From: Caldifarciminota bacterium
GTDB taxonomy: Bacteria > WOR-3 > Hydrothermia > UBA1063 > CAJXJZ01
NCBI GenBank assembly: GCA_027073945.1
Contig: JALTEL010000553.1
Coordinates: 1-5,595, forward strand
Reading direction: 5' to 3'
DNA length: 5,595 nt
The notes beneath the pieces are model-generated. The model saw only the letters and a program-made list of their open reading frames with translations. It ran no database searches and was not told the origin of the DNA. Made by a program: the position numbers and the translations under genes. This document shows positions 1 to 5,370 of the stretch, piece by piece (the first letter of the stretch is position 1; each line of letters begins with the position of its first letter).

Positions 1-2
1 AT

Positions 3-1124
3 AGAGATTGTAGTGTAACCGTTTTAGAGAAAGAAAATCGAATAGCGGAACATGCAAGTGGAAGGAATAGCGGAGTCCTTCATGCTGGTTTTTACTATAC
101 AAAGGACAGTTTAAAAGCGAAATTCACTAAGGACGGAAATGAAGCCCTTACGCATTATTGTCTCGATAAAGGTATTCAAATAAATAGATGCGGTAAGCTT
201 GTTGTGGCACGCAATGCAGAAGAGCTTAATGGTTTGGCAGAGCTTTTACAGAGAGCTAATTATAATGATATAGAATTACAAGAGATTTCTGAGAAAGATG
301 CAAAAAGAATCGAGCCGCGTGTTAAGACATATCAACGTGCCCTTTTTTCACCGAACACGTCATCTGTTGATCCTAAAGAAGTGATGTCATCCATGTTAGA
401 AGACGCTAAGCGTGAAGGAATTGATGTCCGCTTTGGTGTTGAATATTTAGATAAAAGTGATAACATTATTCAAACTAATTTAGAGGCATATTCGGCAGGC
501 TATTTTGTCAATGCGGCTGGGCTTTATGCGGATAAGATAGCAAGAGATTACGGGTTTTCGGAAAATTATCGCATCCTGCCCTTTAAAGGATTGTATCTAT
601 ACTCAAGTGAACCCAAAGGTCGTATGAAAACAAATATATACCCTGTTCCCAATCTTAAAAATCCGTTTTTAGGAGTTCATACCACTGTTACAGTTGATGG
701 TTCAGTTAAGATAGGGCCAACGGCAATACCAGCTTTTTGGCGAGAGCACTATCAGGGTTTAGATAATTTCAATTTTGGAGAGATGTTGGAAATTCTTTGG
801 AGGGAAATTGGGCTTTTTATATCCTCGCAATTTGATTTTAAACGTTTAGCCTTCGAAGAACTAAAAAAATATTCTCGAGAATATTTGACATTACAGGCAA
901 GTGAATTGGTTGAAGGAATAAAGAAGGCTGATTATACAAAGTGGGGTAGGCCTGGTGTCCGGGCTCAGTTGATCAATATAAAGGATCGTACGCTTGAAAT
1001 GGATTTCGTTATTGAAGGCGATGAAAAATCAATGCATGTGCTCAATGCTGTTTCCCCAGGATTTACTTGCTCAATACCATTCGCAAAGTTTGTGGTGGGA
1101 AAAATACAAAATCATATTTCTTAA
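3..1124 (+). CDS. LhgO-like FAD-dependent oxidoreductase, 5' end outside window
   Basis: The frame is open from the window edge (first full codon at 3) to TAA at 1122-1124, giving 373 codons. The GTG at 204 is internal, because the 67 codons before it encode conserved family sequence. In-window residues 5-10 (VTVLEK) end the first Rossmann unit, with E9 the likely FAD-ribose-binding acid. Residues 19-29 (SGRNSGVLHAG) are the signature of the L-2-hydroxyglutarate oxidase / D-amino-acid-oxidase (DAO) fold family. The C-terminal GRPGVRAQL (315-323) and the NAVSPGF stretch near 348-354 also match that family. Only about 25-30 residues, including the GxGxxG FAD loop, appear to be missing, so the whole protein would be about 400 aa. 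LhgO itself oxidises L-2-hydroxyglutarate. In a glycan locus the substrate may instead be a sugar or a sugar-linked hydroxy acid, which is inference. A 20-bp perfect palindrome lies inside the gene at 867-886. Confidence 0.88.
   Translation, partial: RDCSVTVLEKENRIAEHASGRNSGVLHAGFYYTKDSLKAKFTKDGNEALTHYCLDKGIQINRCGKLVVARNAEELNGLAELLQRANYNDIELQEISEKDAKRIEPRVKTYQRALFSPNTSSVDPKEVMSSMLEDAKREGIDVRFGVEYLDKSDNIIQTNLEAYSAGYFVNAAGLYADKIARDYGFSENYRILPFKGLYLYSSEPKGRMKTNIYPVPNLKNPFLGVHTTVTVDGSVKIGPTAIPAFWREHYQGLDNFNFGEMLEILWREIGLFISSQFDFKRLAFEELKKYSREYLTLQASELVEGIKKADYTKWGRPGVRAQLINIKDRTLEMDFVIEGDEKSMHVLNAVSPGFTCSIPFAKFVVGKIQNHIS
867..886. repeat. Perfect 20-bp palindrome within the oxidoreductase gene
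   Basis: AAATATTCTC is followed directly by its exact reverse complement, GAGAATATTT, with no loop. It encodes part of KYSREYL in the oxidoreductase. The symmetry stops at 866/887. Such a dyad could be a protein-binding site or a chance result of AT-rich coding; nothing else in the sequence shows a role. Confidence 0.6.
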
Positions 1125-1125
1125 C

Positions 1126-1130
1126 AGGAA
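1126..1130 (+). promoter_or_regulatory. Shine-Dalgarno-like AGGAA before the 13-codon relic frame
   Basis: AGGAA lies 10 bases before the ATG at 1141. This is as good a ribosome site as those of the intact genes, and suggests that the short frame at 1141-1182 was once, or still is, translated. Confidence 0.45.
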
Positions 1131-1140
1131 CTTAATTTAG

Positions 1141-1182
1141 ATGAAGATACTAATTACCGGTAACATAGGTTACATTGGTTAA
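1141..1182 (+). pseudogene. Relic 5' end of an NAD-dependent epimerase (13 codons)
   Basis: ATG at 1141 opens a 13-residue frame, MKILITGNIGYIG, ended by TAA at 1180-1182. This is the standard N-terminus of an extended short-chain dehydrogenase (SDR): beta-1 followed by the TGxxGYIG dinucleotide-binding loop. Nothing of the rest of that protein follows in any frame. It is in a different frame from the intact epimerase starting at 1214, whose own binding loop (KTILVTGGAGYVG) is similar in protein but differs at many third positions, so it is not a fresh tandem copy. The most likely explanation is the left stub of a gene that was interrupted or replaced. It could also act now as a translated leader for the downstream gene; nothing decides between these. 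Confidence 0.6.
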
Positions 1183-1200
1183 AAAAGCACAAAATGAGAA

Positions 1201-1206
1201 AAAGGA
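1201..1206 (+). promoter_or_regulatory. Ribosome binding site AAAGGA that decides the epimerase start
   Basis: AAAGGA ends 7 bases before ATG 1214, an ideal spacing. The alternative in-frame TTG at 1175 has no comparable site and overlaps the relic frame. ATG 1385, at the edge of the catalytic domain, also lacks one. This favours 1214 as the start and makes the N-terminal extra domain part of the protein. Confidence 0.65.
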
Positions 1207-1213
1207 ATTCAAA

Positions 1214-2392
1214 ATGGTAAAATTTGATTTCGGCGATTTAGTAATGATAAATAACGACCCAAGCAAAATCTCTAAAGTTGTTGATGTGACAATTGAAGAA
1301 ACAGGAAGGTTGATCTATAAAGTAGAAAAACAAGGTCATTTCTATCCAGAAGATTTGAAACCAGCACCTGATGAGTATAAAGATATGAATTCATCTTTTA
1401 AAACAATTCTTGTTACAGGTGGTGCAGGCTACGTTGGTTCTGGTTTGCTTCGAGTTTTGCTTAATGAAGGGTATAAAGTTGTGTGTGTAGACTGCCTCAA
1501 ATTTGGGGGTGAATCTCTTATTGGTATATGGCACCAACCTAATTTTATTTTTCATAAATGTGATATTAATGACTACGACGCATTTGATAGAATTTTAGGT
1601 AAATACAACTTTCATGCTGTTATTCACTTGGCTGCTATTGTTGGTGATCCAGCGTGCAAATTGGAGTTCGATTTAGCCACTAAGACTAACTGGGAATCTT
1701 CTAAACGTCTTGTGGAGAAATCTATTGAACTGGGAATTCCCAAGTTTATTTTTGCATCAACATGCAGTAATTATGGAAAAATGAGTGACTCAACAGCTTA
1801 TGTTAATGAGGATTCAACCTTAGCTCCTGTTTCTCATTATGCGAAGCTAAAGGTAAAATTTGAAAATTATCTTCTTAATGAAATTGGAAGGAACGATAAT
1901 TTTTGTCCTACTTCTCTCCGTTTTGCAACTGTTTACGGGGTATCACCTCGTATGCGTTTTGATTTAACAGTAAATGAGTTTACTAAGGATTTAGCTTTAG
2001 GTAAAGAGCTTGTAATATTTGGAGAGCAGTTTTGGCGTCCATATTGTCATGTTAACGATTTTTCTAGGGCTTTTATGGCAGTTCTAAATGCTCAACCTGA
2101 GAAGGTTGCATATAATGTTTTTAACGTAGGTTCTACAGAAGAAAATTACACAAAACAGATGATCGTAGACGAAATTAAAAAACAGATTCCTGACGCAAAG
2201 ATCAAGTATGTCAAAAAGGACGAGGACCCGCGTGATTATCGGGTAGATTTCAGTAGAATCAAAAATACGTTGAATTTCTCAATATCCAAGAAAGTGCCTG
2301 ATGGCATACGGGAGATCAAGGAGATTGTTGAATTAGGTGTTATAAAAAATCCAGAAGAACAAAGATATTATAATATACCCCACAAGGCGTAA
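1214..2392 (+). CDS. NAD-dependent epimerase/dehydratase (extended SDR) with N-terminal SH3-like extension
   Basis: From ATG 1214 the product is 392 aa. Residues about 3-50 form a short extra domain (FGDLVMINNDP...YKVEKQGHFYPEDLKP) that looks like a small SH3-type beta barrel. A linker follows, then a full extended SDR fold. Residues 68-77 (TGGAGYVGSG) are the NAD-binding glycine loop. D93, ending the second strand (VVCVD), suggests NAD preference. HLAAIVGDP is at 138-146, the serine/threonine of the STC segment is at 182-183, and the catalytic YxxxK is YAKLK at 209-213. The C-terminal half has the substrate-side RFATVYGVSPRMRFD and WRPYCHVND motifs common in nucleotide-sugar epimerases of surface-polysaccharide loci. 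It probably epimerises or dehydrates a nucleotide-linked sugar in the cytoplasm; the exact sugar cannot be read. It is not an obvious LegB, the 4,6-dehydratase expected beside LegC. The gene ends 3 bases before the aminotransferase, so the two are probably co-transcribed. Confidence 0.88.
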   Translation: MVKFDFGDLVMINNDPSKISKVVDVTIEETGRLIYKVEKQGHFYPEDLKPAPDEYKDMNSSFKTILVTGGAGYVGSGLLRVLLNEGYKVVCVDCLKFGGESLIGIWHQPNFIFHKCDINDYDAFDRILGKYNFHAVIHLAAIVGDPACKLEFDLATKTNWESSKRLVEKSIELGIPKFIFASTCSNYGKMSDSTAYVNEDSTLAPVSHYAKLKVKFENYLLNEIGRNDNFCPTSLRFATVYGVSPRMRFDLTVNEFTKDLALGKELVIFGEQFWRPYCHVNDFSRAFMAVLNAQPEKVAYNVFNVGSTEENYTKQMIVDEIKKQIPDAKIKYVKKDEDPRDYRVDFSRIKNTLNFSISKKVPDGIREIKEIVELGVIKNPEEQRYYNIPHKA

Positions 2393-2395
2393 AAA

Positions 2396-3535
2396 ATGTA
2401 TCAAACAGTCATTCAATATATTCGCCATATTTTTAATACTGACCGGTTCATTCCGCTTCACGCGCCAAGGTTTGTTGGCAATGAAAAAAAATATCTTCTC
2501 GACTGTATAGATTCCACATTCGTTTCCTCAGTTGGAGAATATGTTGATAAATTCGAAGAAATGGTCTGCAAAATCACCGGCGCAAAATATGCCATAGCTG
2601 CAGTTAATGGCACATGCGCTCTTCATATTGCCTTGAAGCTTGCAGGAGTTCGACCAAACGATGAGGTGATAACGCAGCCACTTAGTTTTGTAGCGACGGC
2701 AAATGCCATCTCATATTGTGGCGCGAAGCCTTTATTCCTTGATGTAGATAGAGAGACATTGGGCCTTGATCCAGGTGCACTTGAAAACTTTTTAAAGCTC
2801 AATGCCCGATTAGAAAGTGGTTTTTGCTATAATACTGCTACCGGAAGGCGAATTGTTGCCTGTGTGCCCATGCATACCTTTGGCCATCCTTGCAAAATTG
2901 ACTTCATTTCTGATATTTGCAAGCACTATAATATCGATTTGATAGAGGATGCTGCCGAGTCCATAGGGAGTACCTATAAAGATAAACATACAGGCACGTT
3001 TGGATTGTTTGGCATTTTCAGTCTCAATGGCAACAAGACGGCTACCTGCGGCGGCGGTGGGGCTATTGTTACGGACAATGAAACTCTTGCAAAGACGGCC
3101 AAACATATTACCACGACAGCAAAAGTTCCACACCCATACGAGTATGTCCATGATATGATTGGATACAACTATCGCCTTCCAAATATCAATGCGGCACTTG
3201 CATGTGCTCAACTTGAGCAACTGGATCTTTTCATCGGAAAAAAACGGGAAGTGGCAAGGGCATATCAGGAATTTTTTGAATCTCTTGGTATTCCTTTTGT
3301 CCATGAGCCAGAATATGCTCGGTCCAATTATTGGCTCAATGCCATTATCCTTCCCGACCGAAAGGCCCGGGATGAATTTCTAAAAGTGACAAACAAGGCA
3401 GGGGTAATGACAAGACCGGCCTGGAGACTTTTAAACAAATTGGAAATGTATAAAGATTGCCAAACCGATGACTTAACAAATGCCCAGTGGCTGGAAGATC
3501 GCTTGGTAAATATTCCGAGTAGCGTACGAGTATAA
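2396..3535 (+). CDS. legC: LegC-family sugar aminotransferase (DegT/DnrJ/EryC1/StrS, PLP-dependent)
   Basis: The 379-aa product has the usual length for the family. The N-terminus FIPLHAPRFVGNEKKYL (18-34) with CIDSTFVSSVGEYVDKFE (37-54) is characteristic of the LegC subgroup. NGTCALHIAL (71-80) and QPLSFVATANA (94-104) line the cofactor pocket. D185 in IEDAAES should contact the pyridine nitrogen of PLP, and K214 in SLNGNKTATCGGGG is the expected Schiff-base lysine. NYRLPNINAAL (258-268) is the late DegT motif. In legionaminic acid synthesis LegC transfers an amino group from glutamate to C4 of a nucleotide-linked 4-keto-6-deoxy-HexNAc. The acetyltransferase and synthase downstream support this role. 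The start at ATG 2396 has AAGG 8 bases upstream. The TAA stop is followed directly by a GCTGAAA unit of the 7-bp repeat family and then a larger inverted repeat. Confidence 0.9.
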   Translation: MYQTVIQYIRHIFNTDRFIPLHAPRFVGNEKKYLLDCIDSTFVSSVGEYVDKFEEMVCKITGAKYAIAAVNGTCALHIALKLAGVRPNDEVITQPLSFVATANAISYCGAKPLFLDVDRETLGLDPGALENFLKLNARLESGFCYNTATGRRIVACVPMHTFGHPCKIDFISDICKHYNIDLIEDAAESIGSTYKDKHTGTFGLFGIFSLNGNKTATCGGGGAIVTDNETLAKTAKHITTTAKVPHPYEYVHDMIGYNYRLPNINAALACAQLEQLDLFIGKKREVARAYQEFFESLGIPFVHEPEYARSNYWLNAIILPDRKARDEFLKVTNKAGVMTRPAWRLLNKLEMYKDCQTDDLTNAQWLEDRLVNIPSSVRV

Positions 3536-3549
3536 GCTGAAAGTCGTTA
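3536..3549 (+). repeat. One or two 7-bp repeat units directly after legC
   Basis: GCTGAAA at 3536-3542 is the exact reverse complement of unit TTTCAGC (4318-4324) in the array before neuB. Including the last base of the stop codon and the next base, the match covers 9 bases (3535-3543 against 4317-4325). The following GTCGTTA is a poorer unit. A match this short can occur by chance; its position right after a stop codon, as after neuB, is the reason to list it. Confidence 0.35.
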
Positions 3550-3645
3550 TCACCGCAGAGACGCAAAGAACGCAAAGATAAATACAAGCAGAGAAGAAAT
3601 TGTCTTTCTCTGCGAACTCTGCGTCTTGAGCGAAGCGGGCGGTGA
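3550..3645. repeat. Imperfect inverted repeat of the ACGCAAAGA type (REP/MITE-like)
   Basis: The outer ends TCACCGC (3550-3556) and GCGGTGA (3639-3645) are exact inverted copies. Inside them, 3559-3578 pairs with 3607-3626 at 16 of 20 positions, and the left arm contains two exact tandem copies of ACGCAAAGA (3561-3569, 3570-3578). The centre has a perfect 8-bp stem, GCAGAGAA (3588-3595) with TTCTCTGC (3606-3613). The right arm carries about 12 extra bases (3627-3638) absent from the left. From memory, this resembles a dispersed intergenic repeat seen in many environmental bacterial genomes; no mobility gene is present. As RNA it would fold into a long hairpin between legC and neuD, and could cause processing or partial termination within the operon. 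Confidence 0.75.
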
Positions 3646-3668
3646 AATCAGATTTGGAGTAATTTTTT

Positions 3669-4280
3669 ATGAAAGAAAAAATTATCCTCATCGGCGGCGG
3701 TGGTCACTGCAAATCCTGCATCGATGTAATCGAACAGGCGGGGACCTTTCAGATCGCAGGCATTGTGGATCTGCCGGAAAAACTCCAGCAAAAGATTCTG
3801 GGTTATGAAATCATTGCTACAGATGACGACCTACCTGATCTGGTAAAACAATATAGATACTTTTTCATCACGATAGGACAGATAAAATCTCCAAACAAAA
3901 GGATAAGGCTTTTCGAGAAAATAAAAGAACTTGGCGGCAGACTGCCAGTGATTATTTCGCCGCTGGCTTATGTCTCGACACATGCAAGGATTGAAGAGGG
4001 GACAATTGTCATGCACCATGCTTTAGTCAATGCCGGCGCTCAGATCGGCAGGAACTGCATTATCAATACCAAGGCCATGGTTGAGCATGATGCGGTCATA
4101 GGAGATCATTGTCACATTTCAACCGGCGCCATCATAAACGGAGGAGTGGAAGTCGGATCAGGGACTTTTTTCGGCAGCAATGCTGTTTGTAAAGAATATA
4201 TTGAGATCGGCGAAAATGCTGTGATCGGTTTTGGTGCAAAATTTGTTAAAAATATTCCTCCAAAAATGCTTTATCTTTGA
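3669..4280 (+). CDS. neuD: NeuD/PglD-like sugar acetyltransferase (left-handed beta helix)
   Basis: The 203-aa product begins with the PglD-type Rossmann-like sugar-binding domain: KIILIGGGGHCKSCIDVIE, with the glycine run at 9-12 and H13. From about residue 98 it has hexapeptide-repeat coils (VSTHARIEEGTIVMHHALVNAGAQIG and on) that bind acetyl-CoA. H140 in the VEHDAVIGDH segment aligns by motif with the catalytic histidine of PglD. In a locus with LegC it most likely N-acetylates the new C4 amine of the nucleotide sugar (LegH/PglD role), giving a bacillosamine-type intermediate; sialic acid O-acetylation is the alternative. ATG 3669 has GGAG 9 bases upstream. The C-terminus stops at NIPPKMLYL, short of the usual final GxPAK-like segment, and the TGA lies in the first unit of the following 7-bp array. 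This suggests loss of roughly 8-10 terminal residues. Confidence 0.88.
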   Translation: MKEKIILIGGGGHCKSCIDVIEQAGTFQIAGIVDLPEKLQQKILGYEIIATDDDLPDLVKQYRYFFITIGQIKSPNKRIRLFEKIKELGGRLPVIISPLAYVSTHARIEEGTIVMHHALVNAGAQIGRNCIINTKAMVEHDAVIGDHCHISTGAIINGGVEVGSGTFFGSNAVCKEYIEIGENAVIGFGAKFVKNIPPKMLYL

Positions 4281-4345
4281 GCCTTGGGCTTTCACCTTTG
4301 AGCTTCTTGCTTCCATCTTTCAGCTACGAGCTACCACCTATGAAC
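4276..4345 (+). repeat. Degenerate array of ten 7-bp units joining neuD to neuB
   Basis: Read in steps of seven from 4276, the DNA falls into ten units, such as TTTGAGC (4276 and again 4297), TTTCAGC (4318) and TACGAGC (4325). All ten end in C and nine begin with T. On the other strand the consensus is about GCTSRAA. The first unit contains the neuD stop TGA (4278-4280). The last, TATGAAC (4339-4345), contains the neuB ATG. Read as protein the array gives a serine/leucine/proline-rich string, which is why the in-frame TTG at 4277 is not taken as the neuB start. No unit offers a strong ribosome site; GAG at 4328-4330 is the best available. Confidence 0.75.
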
Positions 4346-5350
4346 TATAATAAAACCTTCATTATCGCAGAAGCCGGCGTCAATCACAACGGCAGCCTGG
4401 AGCTTGCAAAAAGACTCATCGACGTTGCCGTAGAGGCGGGTGCCGATGCCGTAAAGTTCCAGACGTTTAAAGCGGAAAAAGTGGTATCGAGATACGCACA
4501 AAAGGCAGAGTATCAAAAACAGACTACAGATGCATCTGAGAGCCAACTCGATATGATCCGCAGACTGGAGCTGGACGAGGCTGCCCACAAAGAGCTTTTT
4601 GCTTATTGCCGCTCCAAGAATATTATTTTTCTCTCCACACCATTTGACCCTGACAGCATCGACCTCTTGAATAAGCTTGGCTTGGAAATTTTTAAAATAC
4701 CTTCCGGAGAAATCACCAATCTTCCATACCTGCGGAAAATTGGAGCACTGAAAAAGGAAATAATACTATCAACCGGCATGGCGGATTTAGGAGAGATCGA
4801 AGACGCACTAGATATACTCGTTGGTGCCGGGACTGCTCTGGATAACATAACGGTTCTACATTGCAATACCGAGTATCCAACGCCCATGAAAGATGTAAAT
4901 TTAAGGGCCATGCAAACTATTGCCCAGGCATTTGGTGTGCGCGTGGGTTATTCGGATCACACATTGGGCATTGAGATCCCTGTTGCCGCTGTTGCCTTGG
5001 GAGCACAAGTCATTGAAAAGCATTTTACCCTCAATAAGAATATGGAAGGCCCGGACCACAAGGCATCTCTTGAACCTAATGAACTCAAAGAGATGGTAAA
5101 GGCTATCCGCAATATCGAAAGGGCTCTTGGCAGCGGAATAAAAAAACCTTCAGCGTCTGAGCTTAAAAACAAGCCCATTGCCAGAAAAAGCATTGTAGCT
5201 GCAAGAAATATTCAAAGGGGTGAAGTATTTACCGAAGAAAATTTGACCGTAAAACGTCCCGGAACTGGGATTAGCCCTATGAGGTGGGATGAGATAATAG
5301 GGCGAAAGGCAGGAAGGGATTATAAAACTGATGAAGAAATTAGTTTGTAG
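4340..5350 (+). CDS. neuB: N-acetylneuraminate / legionaminic acid synthase (NeuB/LegI family)
   Basis: From ATG 4340 the product is 336 aa, normal for the family. The enzyme condenses phosphoenolpyruvate with a 6-carbon N-acyl amino sugar (ManNAc, or 2,4-diacetamido-2,4,6-trideoxymannose for LegI) to form a 9-carbon nonulosonic acid in the cytoplasm. The TIM barrel holds EAGVNHNG (11-18), FKIPSGEITNLP (about 118-129), LHCNTEYP (173-180), GYSDHTLG (203-210) and EKHFTL (226-231), then GPDHKASL (237-244). The C-terminal SAF (antifreeze-like) domain covers about 279-336, with RPGTGISP from R306 supplying the arginine that reaches the partner subunit's active site. LegC and NeuD nearby favour a legionaminic product over plain sialic acid. 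An alternative TTG at 4277 would add 21 residues encoded by the 7-bp array and is rejected. The start has only a weak ribosome site. The TAG stop lies within a 7-bp repeat unit. Sampled GC (55-57%) is higher than in the epimerase. Confidence 0.93.
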   Translation: MNYNKTFIIAEAGVNHNGSLELAKRLIDVAVEAGADAVKFQTFKAEKVVSRYAQKAEYQKQTTDASESQLDMIRRLELDEAAHKELFAYCRSKNIIFLSTPFDPDSIDLLNKLGLEIFKIPSGEITNLPYLRKIGALKKEIILSTGMADLGEIEDALDILVGAGTALDNITVLHCNTEYPTPMKDVNLRAMQTIAQAFGVRVGYSDHTLGIEIPVAAVALGAQVIEKHFTLNKNMEGPDHKASLEPNELKEMVKAIRNIERALGSGIKKPSASELKNKPIARKSIVAARNIQRGEVFTEENLTVKRPGTGISPMRWDEIIGRKAGRDYKTDEEISL

Positions 5351-5370
5351 CTCGTAGCTGGTAGATTTGA
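5347..5370 (-). repeat. 7-bp repeat units after neuB, inverted relative to those before it
   Basis: GTAGCTCGTAGCTG at 5347-5360 is the exact reverse complement of CAGCTACGAGCTAC at 4321-4334, so neuB is flanked by a 14-bp perfect inverted repeat. GTAGCT is repeated in tandem with a 7-base step, followed by a weaker unit. The neuB stop TAG (5348-5350) lies inside the first unit. Confidence 0.65.

Noticed and set aside
204..206. GTG as start of the oxidoreductase
   Set aside because: The frame stays open to position 3, and the upstream codons encode the family motif SGRNSGVLHAG, so the true start is outside the window.
1175..1177. TTG as start of the epimerase
   Set aside because: It overlaps the relic frame and has no clear ribosome site, whereas ATG 1214 has AAAGGA at 7 bases.
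1731..1742. 12-bp palindrome TGGGAATTCCCA in the epimerase
   Set aside because: About one perfect 12-bp palindrome is expected by chance in a window of this length.
2810..3304. 164-codon minus-strand frame opposite legC
   Set aside because: It lies wholly inside a well-conserved aminotransferase gene and its translation shows no recognisable domain.
3536..3645. CRISPR array
   Set aside because: The repeats are tandem or inverted with no regular unique spacers, and no cas gene is present.
4277..4279. TTG as start of neuB
   Set aside because: The added 21 residues are simply a translation of the 7-bp repeat array; family members begin near MNYNKTFIIAEAG at 4340.
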